64,000 nt of DNA from assembly GCF_027887165.1 (NCBI RefSeq), contig NC_077227.1, positions 444,957,895 to 445,021,894 of the forward strand. Direction: 5' to 3'. Of this stretch, positions 1-10,830 are shown piece by piece. Position numbers and translations under genes: made by a program. Every line of letters begins with the position of its first letter. The first letter of the stretch is position 1. A model generated the notes under the pieces. It was not told the origin of the DNA and ran no database searches. It worked only from the letters and a program-made list of their open reading frames with translations. The stretch comes from Monodelphis domestica. Taxonomy: Eukaryota > Chordata > Mammalia > Didelphimorphia > Didelphidae.

Positions 1-190
1 CATTGACAAAAAGCCAGTTAGGGGGCAGTCCCCTTTGGCATAAGAGTATACATACAAAACAAATGCTTTCAAACCCCGCACAGTTCAAATCACCACATCC
101 CAAAGTTCACTCTGGATCTTCTGGTGTAGCTTGTGGTCTGTGGAGGCATCTTCATGGTGTCTTCTCTAAACAGATCACTTCCTAGATTTG
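1..190. other. Unassigned edge, possibly an old repeat
   Basis: Unique-looking, moderately C-rich sequence with an open frame of 60 codons that resembles no family I know. Its texture is unlike the AT-rich DNA that follows, so it may be the end of an interspersed repeat running in from the left. I cannot name it. Confidence 0.25.
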
Positions 191-2190
191 GAGATATAGC
201 ATGTTTCTTAATCTAAAATTACTCTCAAAGGGAATTTAGACATTGCAATTTAAAATAATAATAATTATGCATTCCCTCCTGAAGAGGGTGATTGAAAAAC
301 ACAGGGATCATTTAGGGATGCATGGCTGAGTTATGAGGTATATGAATAAATTGGCAAGAGAAATCAAAAACATCAAAAAATCCAAATAAAAAAGAATTTC
401 TGAATGAAATATAGACTATCAAAGTCTAATGTTTAAAATTCTAAGTAAAGGAAAAATAAATCTATAACAGGACCTTGAATCAGGGCCCAATTAAAATGAT
501 ATAAGCAATTAAGCATTTAACCCATCAGTAGCCAGGACTACAGAAAGTTGCCACATTATGAAAGACAGAAAAGGGACTAGATTATAGGAGCCAGGTAGGA
601 GCTAAATTTGAGATACTTGGTAGAATGTGGGTCAAGGAAGACCTGCCTTTAACACATGTTAAATAGCCACAACCTCAAACCCCAATTACATTCAAGTCCT
701 CTTTTCATGGCTCAAAATTTTCATCAACCCCATCAGGATTGGTTGGTCTCTTTGACTGTGTGCTCGATTGGCACTATGCAGTTTAACTTTGTGCTTCTTT
801 GGCACTGTGCAATGGCTTTTTTTGTATTTTCTTGTCCTGAATTCAGACAGAATCATTAAGCAAAGTCCCATAACTTTTTTTAAACAATTAATGACATCAT
901 TTTTTATAATCTCAAGCTTTTGGGGCATACATTGACATTAGAGCAAATATATTTAAATTTATACTACTAAAAAATCAAAAAAGTTAAAGAAAATCTTAAT
1001 ACTGGTGACATGTGCTTCAAATATAAAAAGGAGAGAAAAAATAAAAAAACTGAAATAGTATATTGCATATGGATGAATAATATAATAATTAAAACATTTT
1101 AAAAATAAAAAATATAGCTTATAATCATTGACACACTGTGTCAGCTAAAGAAATGTAGAATACAAGAGTTCTCATCAAAAATGAGATCCATTCCTTCTTC
1201 ATACCTGGTCATGATCCACTGTGAGTACTTTTTTCACAAAGTAACAGTTTTTTATAAAGAACAGTAGTACAACAGGTAATGGAAATTCAAAAAGTATCAA
1301 AAACCCCAGAGTTATAATAGTCCATTTAATGACAATAGCAAACAAAACCACTATCATATTTAACATGAGTCTGCTGTATGACATTTAAAGAAAAAAACCT
1401 TAGAAGCTAATGAATACTTGTCCCAAGTTTTTCAGGTGTGGCAATGTTTCAACCTTCACAAACATATTTTAAACAAAGTAAAACTTATTTGGGTCTAGGA
1501 CATCATCAATAAATCTAGATATCATTCTGGTGAAAGGGTAAAGTGAGCTGAAGAGTCATAAATGAGAGATACTCCCTTATTGGGGGCCATCCAGGGGTAC
1601 CATGCCCTGGGATCAACTTCCCAGCTCCTTTGGTATGAGACTGTGATGTCCCATCCATTCACATTTTTATAAATGTGGCAGGTGGGTATTATAATTGTAT
1701 TTCACTTCAGCTACTAAAATGGACCTTACCTCCTGTTAGAGGCAGGCGAAATGATCAGAGTTGTTGAAAAAATCTAAAAATCGTGTCTAAAAATCCCTTA
1801 AAATCAATTTGAGATATTAAGCTCATTAAATTTTCCAAAGATTGTTATACAATTGTAACCAGTTTTGATGAAGTCCATCCAACCTCTATGTGACAATTTA
1901 CAAAGACAAAATAGAAAAAAGGATGTTTTTATATATGGGCTTATTCAATAATGTTTATTCAGTATAGTTATAGGGGAAAAGCAACAGAATATAACAGTAG
2001 TTAAAACCCTGTACATTAAAATGATTCAGTGTAACAGAATAGTATTAAATACATAAATATATGAACTTAAAACCAACAAAATTAAATGTTAAACAAAACA
2101 ATCAGCAAAATGCAATAAAATAGAGGTTTTTATAAAACATTGAAGTCTGAAAAGTCTTAAAACTATAACCTCCAGTCTCTTTAAAGTTCA
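191..2190. other. AT-rich non-coding DNA, nothing recognised
   Basis: Two kilobases of AT-rich sequence. All open frames are short (at most 78 codons) and lack familiar motifs. The stretch 1500-1760 is less AT-rich and could be a decayed element, but I cannot place it in a family. Confidence 0.4.
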
Positions 2191-2215
2191 TTTTGTTTGT
2201 TTGTTTGTTTGTTTT
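2188..2215. repeat. (TTTG)n simple repeat
   Basis: Five to six tandem TTTG units, slightly irregular at the ends. Confidence 0.85.
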
Positions 2216-2858
2216 AGCCATTGAGATTGCTTTTGTCAATACCGTGGAATATCCCATATCCAGGGAGAACATGGGTTTTAGGGATCCCGAACTGGGAAGG
2301 CCCAAATGGCAAAATGTTGCAGGGAGATGAATTTCTCCCCTGAATCTCAGGTAAGATAAGTAAAAGGATCAGTGCACTCAAAAAACATCCTTTAAAATAG
2401 GCAATGCACTGCTCTCTTATAGAATATGCCATGCTTGTAATCAACTTCCTGTTTGGAAAAGTCTCTTTTCTCTCCTCGCTACCCCAGCTGAGGACCGCAG
2501 CCATGTGGAGGCTAATTGTTGCCTAGGGAAAGAACACCCCAGTTTTTACTAGTTGGTTTGTGATTCCAAAGACACAGGGGAAGCTACCAGCGGCCTGGGT
2601 CCTGGGGCTGGGCCTGGGGTTGGATGAGTGATCTGGGTCAAGAAGCCGAAGATTGGGAGTAGAGTTGCTGGGACCTGAGGCTAGAGCTGGGGCCAGGACC
2701 GGGACCTGGTGAGCAATCTTGGTCAAGAAGGTCAGGAGTGGATGGCTGAAGGCAGGAACAGGCAGCAGGAGTGAGCTGAATCAGAAGCTTTGAGAGGGTG
2801 GGTGGGTGTGGATGAGGTGGGCAAAAAACCTTGGCAGTAGAAACGTGGCTTAAAAAAT
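2216..2858. other. Unassigned GC-richer block with imperfect internal repetition
   Basis: This block is GC-richer than its surroundings and purine-rich from about 2590 on. Two stretches near 2628 and 2713, about 85 bp apart, share the core GGTCAAGAAG with similar flanks, suggesting an imperfect minisatellite. On the minus strand a 96-codon frame (2214-2504) begins MAAVLSWGSEERK and holds one hydrophobic segment (CFLSALILLLILP). I recognise no family and would not call it a gene. Confidence 0.3.
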
Positions 2859-2874
2859 TATCTAGGCTATCTTT
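2859..2874. repeat. Target-site duplication, 3' side of full-length L1
   Basis: The 16-mer tatctaggctatcttt lies beside the poly(A) end of the minus-strand L1. It is repeated without mismatch at 9441-9456, next to the L1 5' end. The pair defines the insertion precisely and indicates target-primed reverse transcription. Confidence 0.95.
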
Positions 2875-2982
2875 TTTTTTAAAATAATATTTTATTTGAT
2901 CATTTCCAATCATTATTCATTAGAGACAAAGATCATTTTCTTTTCCTGCCCCCCCATAGCCGACGCATGATTCCACTGGGTA

Positions 2983-4119
2983 TCACATGTGTTCTTGATT
3001 CGAACCCATTGCCATGTTGTTAGTATTTGCATTAGAGTGTTCATTTAGAGTCTCTCCTCTGACATGCCCCTCAACAGCTGTAGTCAGGCAGTTACTTTTC
3101 CTCGGTGTTTCTACTCCCACAGTTTCTCCTCTGCTTATGGATAGTGTTTTTCTCCTGGATCCCTGCAGATTGTTCAGGGACATTACACCGCCACTAATGG
3201 AGAACCACAGTGTATTAGCCTCTGTGTACAATGTTTTCTTGGTTCTGCTCCTTTCGCTCTGTATCACTTCCTGGAGGTCGTTCCAGTCTCCATGAAATTC
3301 CTCCACTTTATTATTCCTTTGAGCACAATAGTATTCCATCACCAACATATACCACAATTTGTTCAGCCATTCCCCAATTGAAGGGCATCCCCTCGTTTTC
3401 CAATTGTTGGCCACCAACAACAGAGCAGCTATGAATATTCTTGTACATGTCTTTTACACCATTATCTCTTTGGGGTACAAACCTAGCAGTGCTGGATCAA
3501 AGGGCAGACAGTCTCTTATCGCCCTTTGTGCATAGTTCCAAATTGCCCTCCAGAATGGTTGGATCAGTTCACAACTCCACCAGCAATGAATTAATGTCCC
3601 TACTTTGCCACATCCCCTCCAGCATTCACTGCTTTCCTCTGCTGTCATGTTGGCCAATCTGCTAGGTGTGAGGTGATACCTCAGAGTTGTTTTGATTTGC
3701 ATCTCTCTGATTATAAGAGATTTAGAACACTTCTTCATGTGCTTATTAATAGTTTTGATTTCTTTATCTGAAAACTGCCTGTTCATGTCCCTTGCCCATT
3801 TACCAATTGGAGAATGGCTTGATTTTTTGTACAATTGATTTAGCTCTTTATAAATTTGAGTAATTAAACCTTTGTCAGAGTTTTTTATGAAGATTGTTTC
3901 CCAATTTGTTGTTTCCCTTCTGATTTTAGTTACATTGGTTTTGTTTGTACAAAAGCTTTTTAATTTGATGTAGTCAAAATTATTTATTTTATATTTTGTG
4001 ATTCTTTCTATGTCTTGCTTGGTTTTAAAGTCTTTCCCTTCCCAAAGGTGTGACATGTATACTATTCTGTGTTTACCCAATTTACTTATGGTTTCCTTCT
4101 TTATGTTTAAGTCATTCAC
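2983..4119 (-). pseudogene. L1 ORF2 C-terminal part (broken)
   Basis: Two open stretches share one frame: 3454-4119 (221 codons) and 2983-3420 (145 codons), separated by an in-frame stop at 3454 after FDPALLGLYPKEIMV. The first holds the conserved L1 C-terminal block, including [39 protein letters not shown] and PFWRAIWNY. The cysteines and histidine of the C-rich region are recognisable. The second continues with NKLWYMLVMEYYCAQRNNK, the usual ORF2 end, and then runs on about 90 codons beyond the usual conserved end. In family terms this region helps bind RNA. Here it is a nonfunctional remnant. Confidence 0.9.
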
Positions 4120-4802
4120 ACATTTTGAATTTATCTTGGTGTAGGGTGTGAGGTGTTAATCTAAACCTAATGTCTCCCACACTGTCTTCCAATTTTCCCA
4201 GCAGTTTTTATAGAATAGTGGATTTTTGTCCCAGAACCTGGGATCTTTGGGTTTATCGTATACTGTCTTGCTGAGGTCGCTTGACCCCAGTCTATTCTAC
4301 TGATCCTCCTTTCTGTCTCTTAGCCAGTACCAAATTGTTTTGATGATTGCTGCTTTGTAATATAGTTTGAGGTCTGGGACTGCAAGGCCCCCATCATTTG
4401 TGTTTTTTTTTTCATTATTTCCCTGGATATCCTTGATCCTTTGTTACTCCAAATGAACTTTGTTATGGTTTTTTCTAAATCAGTAAAAAAATTTTTGGGG
4501 ATTTCCATGGGTATGGCACTAAATAGATAGATAAGTTTGGGTAGGATGGTCATTTTTACTATATTGGCTCATCCTACCCATGAGCAGTTAATGTTTTTCT
4601 AATTGCTCAAGTCTAGTTTTAGTTGTGTAGAGAGTGTTTTGTAGTTGTGTTCATATAGTTCCTGTGTTTGTCTCGGGAGATAGATTCCTAGGTATTTTAT
4701 TTTGTCTAAGGTGATTTTGAATGGGATTTCTCCTTCTAGTTTTTGCTGCTGAGCTGTGTTGGAGATGTATAGAACTGCTGATGACTTATGCAGGTTTATT
4801 TT
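4120..4802 (-). pseudogene. L1 ORF2 region between RT and C-terminus (broken)
   Basis: One open piece, 4320-4553 (77 codons), reads [20 protein letters not shown] and [19 protein letters not shown], a strongly conserved L1 segment just after the reverse transcriptase palm. Its end ([18 protein letters not shown]) is shifted relative to the family pattern [14 protein letters not shown]. The run of ten T (sense A10) at 4403-4412 is the likely slip site. Stops also interrupt 4554-4802 and a site near 4296 in the family frame. Confidence 0.85.
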
Positions 4803-5717
4803 CTATCCTGCAACTTTGCTAAAGTTGTTGATTATTTCAATTAGCTTTTTGGTTGAATCTCTAGGCTTCTTTAAGTAGACCATCATGTCATCTGCAAAGA
4901 GCGATAGCTTAGTCTCCTCCTTGCCTATTTTGATGCCTTCAATTTCTTTTTCTTCTCTAATTGCTACTGCTAGTGTTTCTAGTACAGTGTCAAATAGTAG
5001 AGGTGATAATGGGCATCCTTGTTTCACTCCTGATCTTATTGGGAATGCATCTAGTTTATCCCCATTACAGATGATATTAGCTGATGGTTTTAGATATATA
5101 CGGTTTATTATTTTTAGGAACGACCCTCCTATTCCTATGCTTTCTAGTGTTTTTAATAGGAATGGATGTTGTATTTTATCAAAGGCTTTTTCTGAGTCTA
5201 TTGAAATAACCATGTGATTTTTGTTGGTTTGTTTGTTGATATGGTTGATTATGTGGATGGTTTTCCTAATATTCAACCAACCCTGCATCCCTGGTATGAA
5301 TCCTACTTGATAATGGTGAATGACCCTTCTGATCACTTGCTGGAGTCTTTTTGCTAGTATCCTATTTAAGATTTTTGCATCTATATTCATTAGGGAGATT
5401 GATCTATAATTTTCTTTCTCTGTTTTTGACCTGCCTGGTTTTGGAATCAGTACCATGTTTGTGTCATAAAAGGAGTTTGGTAGAACTCCCTCTTTGCTTA
5501 TTATGTCAAATAATTTGTATAGTATTGGGATTAACTGTTCTCTGAATGTTTGATAGAATTCACTTGTGAATCCATTGGGCCCTGGGGATTTTTTCTTAGG
5601 GAGTCCTTTGATGGCCTGTTGGATTTCATTTTCTGATATGGGATTATTTAAGAATTCTATTTCTTCTTCTGTTAGTCTAGGCAGTTTGCATTTTTTGTAT
5701 ATATTCATCCATATCAC
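4803..5717 (-). pseudogene. L1 ORF2 reverse transcriptase segment
   Basis: This 304-codon open stretch carries the L1 reverse transcriptase core. In order: [37 protein letters not shown], the palm aspartate block [39 protein letters not shown], and the catalytic [12 protein letters not shown]. The consensus YADD/FADD aspartates are present. It ends at a TAG at 4803-4805, where the family has a tyrosine codon (VAG-Y-KIN), so this looks like a point nonsense change. The N-terminal junction with the endonuclease segment is out of frame. The six-T run at 5691-5696 is the likely site. Confidence 0.95.
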
Positions 5718-6999
5718 CTAGATTGGTGTATTTATTGCCATATAATTGTGCAAAGTAATTTTTAATGATTGCCTTGATTTCCTCTTCATTGGAGGTGATG
5801 TCCCCCTTTTCATCTTTTATGCTGTTAATTTGCATTTCTTCTTTCCTTTTTTTAATTAGATTGACCAGTACTTTGTCTATTTTGTTTGTTTTTTCAAAGT
5901 ACCAGCTTCTAGTCTTATTTATTAGTTCAATAGTTCTGTCACTTTCTATTTTATTGATTTCTCCCTTAATTTTTAGGATTTCTAGTTTGGTTTTCTTTTG
6001 GGATTTTTTAATTTGTTTGCTTTCGAGTTTTTTTATTTGCATTTCCAATTCATTGAACTCTGCTCTCCCTAGTTTCTTAATATATGCACTCAGGGATATG
6101 CATTTACCTATGATTACTGCTTTGGCTGCATCCCAAAAAGTTTGAAAGGATTTCTTACCATTGTCATTTTCCTCGATGAAATTATTAATTGTTTCTGTGA
6201 TTTCTTCTCTAACTAAATGATTTTGGAGTATCATATTGTTTAATTTCCAATTAATTTTCAATTTGATTTTCCACATACCGTTACTGATCATTATTTTTAT
6301 TGCCTTGTGATCTGAAAAGGCTGCATTTATTATTTCTGCTTTTCTGCATTTGTATGCCATGTTTCTATGACCTAGTGTATGGTCAATCTTTGTGAATGTT
6401 CCATGTGGTGCTGAGAAGAAAGTATATTCCTTTTTGTCCATATTTATTTTTCTCCATATGTCTATTAACTCTAATTTTTCTAAGATTTCATTCACTTCTT
6501 TTACATTTTTCTTATTAATTTTTTGATTTGATATATCTAAATTTGATGATGGTTGGTTCAAGTCTCCCACTAATATGGTTTTGCTGTCTATTTCTTCCTT
6601 CAGTTCTCCTAGTTTCTCCATTAGAAATTTGGGTGCCATATTATTTGCTGCATACATGTTGATTAGTGATATTTCCTCATTATCTAAAGTCCCTTTTAAC
6701 AAAATATAATTACCTCCCCTATCCCTTTTAATCAGGTCTATTTTTGCTTTGGCTTTATCAGATATCATGATTGCAACTCCTGCCTTCTTTCTATCAGTTG
6801 AGGCCCAGAAGGTCTTACTCCATCCTTTAATTCTGACCTTGTGGTTGTCTACCCGCCTCGTGTGTGTTTCTTGAAGACAACATATGGTAGGGTTTTGGAT
6901 TCTAACCCATTCTGCTATTTGTCTACGTTTTATGGGTGAGTTCATCCCATTCACATTCAAAGTTAAGATTGTCACTTGTGGATTCCCTGGCGTTTTCAT
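5677..6999 (-). pseudogene. L1 ORF2 start: apurinic/apyrimidinic-type endonuclease segment
   Basis: A 440-codon open stretch from the presumed ORF2 start, MKTPGNPQVTILTLNVNGMN. Endonuclease landmarks follow in order: LNVNGMNSPIKRRQI, CCLQETH (metal-binding glutamate), VGDLNQPSSNLD (the family usually has GDFN-PL), KIDHTLGHR (family IDYILG) and SDHKAI (catalytic histidine). In living L1s this domain nicks the target at TT/AAAA-like sites. The last third is the linker toward the RT. The open frame ends [11 protein letters not shown] after slipping out of the family frame. The altered GD-L-N residue suggests some protein-level decay. Confidence 0.95.
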
Positions 7000-7534
7000 A
7001 TCCTTCCCTAATTCTAACCTTTCTTCTTTAGCTCTAACCTTTTAATTCAGTGATTTACTTTAAATCAGTCCCCCTTGTCCCCTCCCTTGATATGTTTCCC
7101 TTTCTAGCCCCTCCCTTTTATATTCCCTCCCCCTCCCCCTCTCCTTCCCTCCCTTTTTGTGCTCTTCCCCCCCCCATCCCCCTTGGTTTTCCCTTCTCCC
7201 TACCTTTGTTGGGTAAGATAGAATTCAAGATCCCAATGGATCTGAATGTTTTCCCCTCTCAGAGTTGATTTCCCTGAGGGTAAGGTTTAAGTAAAAACTC
7301 TCTTCCTCTCCTTCTTTTAGGAGTTTTCTTCCCCTCCCCTTCCCGTGTGAATCTTTGTTTGAGAAAGATTATTCTATTTGATTTTTCTTTTCCCCCTATT
7401 TACACATTACATTTTCTATATATTAATATATATATATATATAGATTGATATAAATGTAGTCCTTATAGAAGAGAGTTTGAATAAAAGAAAAGATAACAAT
7501 TTTCTTCTTTTCCCTTTCCTTCATATTTACCTTT
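7000..7534 (-). other. Long purine-rich inter-ORF region of the L1
   Basis: A gap of 535 bp separates ORF1 from ORF2. The plus strand is strongly C/T-rich (7070-7200 and 7300-7400), so the L1 sense RNA is purine-rich here. An (AT)n patch sits near 7425-7442. The human L1 spacer is only about 60 bp, so this is a lineage trait or an added segment. Confidence 0.75.
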
Positions 7535-8353
7535 TCAGGTATTCCATGCTCTTTGTTTTTCGATATCAAACTTTCCACAGAGCTCTGGTCTTTTCTTTGC
7601 AAAAACTTGGAAATCTTCTATTTTGTTGAATGCCCATACTTTCCCTTGGAAGTATATAGTCAGTTTTGCTGGATAGCTGATTCTTGTTTGAAGACCCAGC
7701 TCTCTTGCCTTTCTGAAAATCATGTGCCATGCCTTATGGTCATTCAGAGTGGAACTTGCAAGGTCTTGTGTGACCCTGATTGGCATTCCTTTATATCTAA
7801 ATTGTCCTTTTCTGGCTTCTTGTAGGATTTTTTCTTTTGTTTGAAAGCTTTGGAATTTGGCAATTACATTCCTGGGAGTTGTCTTTTGGGGATTTAGTGT
7901 AGAGGGTGTTCTGTGAGCTCTGTCAGTGGCTGTATTGCCCCCTTGTTGTAGAATCTCTGGGCAATTTTCTTTGATTATATCTTGTATTACGATGTCGAGT
8001 TTGCTGTTTATTTCTGGATTTTCTGGAAGTCCAGTTATTCTTAAATTATCTCTTCTTCCTCTATTTCCCAAGTCTGTCACCTTGTCAGTGAGATATTTTA
8101 TGTTCTCTTCTAATTTTTTTTTTATCTTTTGGCTTTGCTTTATTGATTCTTGCTCTTTTCCCTGCTCATTGTCTTTGAGTTGCCTAATTCTGACCTTTAC
8201 AGCCTGGTTTTCCTTTTCAGTTTGATCAAACTGGTTTTGTAGTTGTGTGAAATTCTTTTGTAGTTGTGTGAAATCCCACTTTTCCTGCCAGAAGTCTTCC
8301 ATCTTTTTTATCATTCCTGATTCAAATTCTTCCTGATTTTGTGGATTTTCCAT
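7535..8353 (-). pseudogene. L1 ORF1 protein, main open part
   Basis: This 272-codon frame starts MENPQNQEEFESGMIKK. It encodes a coiled-coil-like stretch (FTQLQKNFTQLQNQFDQTEKENQAVKVRIRQLKD) and then the RNA-recognition and C-terminal domains of an L1 ORF1 protein. Landmarks are RRDNLRITGLPE, TDRAHRTPSTLNPQKTTPRNVIAKF, SYPAKLTIYFQGKVWAFNKIEDFQVFAKKRPEL and a basic end. ORF1p is a trimeric RNA chaperone that packages L1 RNA. The stretch is open, but the N-terminus continues in another frame upstream (8322-8570, MPEAKDTKQQTDQRRASPL). The true start is uncertain and a frame change near 8340-8360 is likely. A third frame opens at 8662 (MEKHREGTEEGSN). Confidence 0.9.
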
Positions 8354-8639
8354 TTCCTTTGGAAGGTTTCAGAGGATTTGCTTGTGTTTCCTCTTCTATC
8401 TCCTCTGTATTTTGTATTTTTGCTCCATAAAATGTGTCCAAAGGTGCCCCTTCTTCTTGTTTTTCTTCTTGTTTTGAGGCTTTTCTGTGCTGTTTGCCAT
8501 CTCTATCTGAGTGGAGGGGGCTGGCTCTTCTTTGATCTGTCTGCTGTTTAGTGTCTTTAGCCTCAGGCAAATTGTCTGTCTTACCCAGGAAGCCAGGAAT
8601 TGCTGGTGTTTAGGTGTTTCGGTGTTACTGCCCTCCTCA

Positions 8640-9440
8640 GTTCCCTCCCGATGCTTCTCCATTGCCTTACTTCTACACTCTGAGCCTGGCTGGTGATAGG
8701 ATTAACTTCAACTGGGTTGGATTGAATGTGCCCTGAGGCAGGGACCTTCCTTGAGACTCAGATGGAAGGATCCAGCCAAGAGGGCTCCCTCTGGATGCTT
8801 CTTCACTACCTTACTTCCACACTTTGAGCCTGGCTTGGCACCCTCCACGAGGTGTTTCAGTGCCTTTGCCAGCCAGCTGAGGCTGCACTCTGAGGGGGAG
8901 GAGCCATGGCTTCCCGGAGCTCCAAGGGCTGGTGATAGGATTAACTTCACCTGGGTTGGAGTGAGTCTGCCCTGAGGCAGGGACCTGCCTGAGGTGAGAC
9001 TCAGATGGAAGGATCCAGCCAGCGGGCTATAGGCTCCCTCCCGTCTATCTCTGTTTCCCTGCTGCCTGTGTTGGGTGCCCCCGAGTCTGGGTCAGGTTGT
9101 TTTCAGGGTGCGGCCTTCAGAATAGCCGGCCCTGGGGCCCTTTTGCAGGCTCTGAGGTTCCCGCTGCTGCCTCGGATTCAGCACTCTGGGTTGGGGTGGA
9201 TGGGTCCTGGGACCTTCCTTCTGCCTACCCCTTAGATCCAAGTGATCTCAGGTTCTGGTTTTGGGGGGCCATACCTTTTGATCCAGGTCCAGGTCCAGGA
9301 GGAGGAGGGTTCCCGCGGTCTATTCTGTTGTTTATTTTGAATTTCGGTGCCCTAGGAGCATTCAATTTGAGATCAGTAAGGAAGGGTTTCTGGAGGTCTG
9401 AACTTTAGCTTTCTCTAAGTCGCCATCTTGACCAGAAGTC
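8640..9440 (-). promoter_or_regulatory. L1 5'UTR with repeated monomers
   Basis: A GC-rich 5'UTR, the usual site of the internal L1 promoter. A block of about 105 bp starting at 8688 recurs at 8927 (period 239 bp; both begin ggctggtgatagg). A second block of about 42 bp at 8650 recurs at 8794 (both gatgcttct). The simplest reading is two tandem monomers, one lacking about 90 bp that the other keeps (8837-8926). The outermost 5' part (9030-9440) is single-copy. Confidence 0.75.
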
Positions 9441-9456
9441 TATCTAGGCTATCTTT
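9441..9456. repeat. Target-site duplication, 5' side of full-length L1
   Basis: An exact 16/16 copy of tatctaggctatcttt at 2859-2874, immediately outside the L1 5' end. Confidence 0.95.
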
Positions 9457-9850
9457 AAAAAAAATTGAGAAGCTCTTATACAACTTGTAGTTGTCATAAC
9501 TGTAAAAATTTTAATTATATATCTCTAATAATAAAAATATTATATTTTATGAGGTTTATTAAGGATCATTAGAAATCAAGGAATAAAGAAGATACAAAAT
9601 AAAAACCACATGCCCATGGCTGATTAGCCCATTTAAAATTCTCACACTTAGATTATCATTATACTTGCTACATCATTGCAAAGGAAGAGAGCGTGGGAGG
9701 CGTTACTGTCAGTTAAATACCAATTGTGATCTTGCCAATGTGGAGACTCAGGAGAGGTTATAGGGAATTCTGGGAAATTCCAAGGACTTCTGGAAATGAA
9801 GTGTAGGGTTCAAAAATCTCCATTTATACAATTGGATTGATAAAAGAAGT
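9457..9850. other. Non-coding, nothing recognised
   Basis: AT-rich DNA that continues the sequence interrupted by the L1. I see no repeat family or open frame of note. Confidence 0.4.
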
Positions 9851-10050
9851 ATGATACTATAAAGAGAATATTAGATTTAGAATCAGAGGACCTAGGTTTG
9901 AATGCTAGTTCTACCATTTACTATGTGCCCTGACCAGAGAGGGGCACATCACTTAATCTCTCTCAGTCTCAGTTTCCTTATCTATAAATAAAGAAGCTGA
10001 ATTGGTCAATACCTATGGTCCCTTTAAGTTCTAAATTAGGAAGTTCTAAA
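9851..10050 (+). repeat. CORE-SINE, MIR3-like, sense
   Basis: The tRNA-like head (gaatcagaggacctaggttt) is followed by the CORE (cagtttccttatctataaa) and an L3/CR1-type tail (ggtccctttaagttctaaa). Confidence 0.7.
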
Positions 10051-10059
10051 TTAGGTTTA

Positions 10060-10319
10060 GACACTGTGTGCCATGCCTAACCCTCCATACTGTGTGCTGT
10101 GCCCTGCCCCCACAAAACTGAGTCCCCCCCCCACCTTACCCCAGACAGGGGTTGAAGAAAGAGAGGGAGTAGCCCAGGTGCTCTACTTAAGGGAGGGAGT
10201 AAGCACTTGTTATTGGGCAGAGGGATGGGGAGGCATGGTGGAAAAGGGTAAGGGAGCAGCTCTGCCCAAATCCCTCTACCTTTCTAGTAACAGACTCTGG
10301 TGGGTAATGGTATATGTGC
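10060..10319. other. GC-richer block, probable unassigned repeat
   Basis: C-rich then G-rich, with a C9 run near 10124. It differs in composition from both flanks and has the feel of a decayed dispersed element, but I cannot name the family. Confidence 0.3.
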
Positions 10320-10470
10320 CCACATAGCAATCTCTGTGTTCCATCTTTGGTACCTGTGCCATAGGTTCACCATAGTAGCACTAAATCTAAATGGTCTAGC
10401 ATGTTATCCATGGTGCCTAAAACATAGTGGATCCTCAGGCAAAGATTTTTTGACTTGTACTAATTGTTAT
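10320..10470 (+). repeat. L2 3' end, sense (weak)
   Basis: Phrases such as tggtgcctaaaacatagtgg match the L2 3'UTR pattern 'agtgcctggcacatagtagg'. Confidence 0.5.
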
Positions 10471-10494
10471 TGTTGGGTTCATGGATATTTTGAA

Positions 10495-10830
10495 TCCAAA
10501 TCAATTCAACAAGTATTCTTGAGCACTTCCAATGTACCACTTTTCATACTGTGTGCTAGGGCATACAAAGTCAAAAATGAAATAGCTGTTGCCCTTGAGT
10601 AACTTACATTCTAATTAAAGAAATTACATGTGAACCAGTAAATAAAAATTTTTAATATGTATAATTAATGCAAATCAATACAGGAGGAACAATAATAATG
10701 AGGCAATAAGAAAGCCTCTTGCAGAAGATAATATATGAAATGAATTGTGAGCAAGATAAGAAATAGTTAGGAGAGGAAGCAAGTATGGGAAACAAAATTT
10801 GAAAGGCAAAGAGGAAAGAATGGAATGTAG
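10495..10830 (-). repeat. L2 3' part, antisense
   Basis: Begins ttcaacaagtattcttgagc, then tgtgctagggcatacaaag and cttacattctaatt. These are the reverse complement of the L2 3'UTR. The 3' (right) part is more decayed. Confidence 0.7.

Larger units (their letters stand above)
2875..9440 (-). mobile_element. Full-length marsupial-type LINE-1
   Basis: A 6,566-bp element read on the minus strand. Its sense 5' end starts GACTTCTGGTCAAGATGGCG, the typical 'CAAGATGGCG' L1 start. A monomeric 5'UTR (about 8640-9440) is followed by ORF1 (7535 to about 8570), a 535-bp inter-ORF gap, ORF2 (to about 2983), a 3'UTR and a short A-tail. Identical 16-bp target-site duplications flank it, so it is not ancient. 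ORF2 is broken by at least two frame changes and several stops, so the copy cannot make intact protein. I infer the marsupial type from the 3' end and the SINE company; the subfamily is not assigned. Confidence 0.95.

Noticed and set aside
4885-6145. Plus-strand frames of 110, 64 and 126 codons
   Set aside because: They are antisense shadows of L1 ORF2.
7553-9408. Plus-strand frames of 60 to 103 codons
   Set aside because: They are antisense to L1 ORF1 and the L1 5'UTR.
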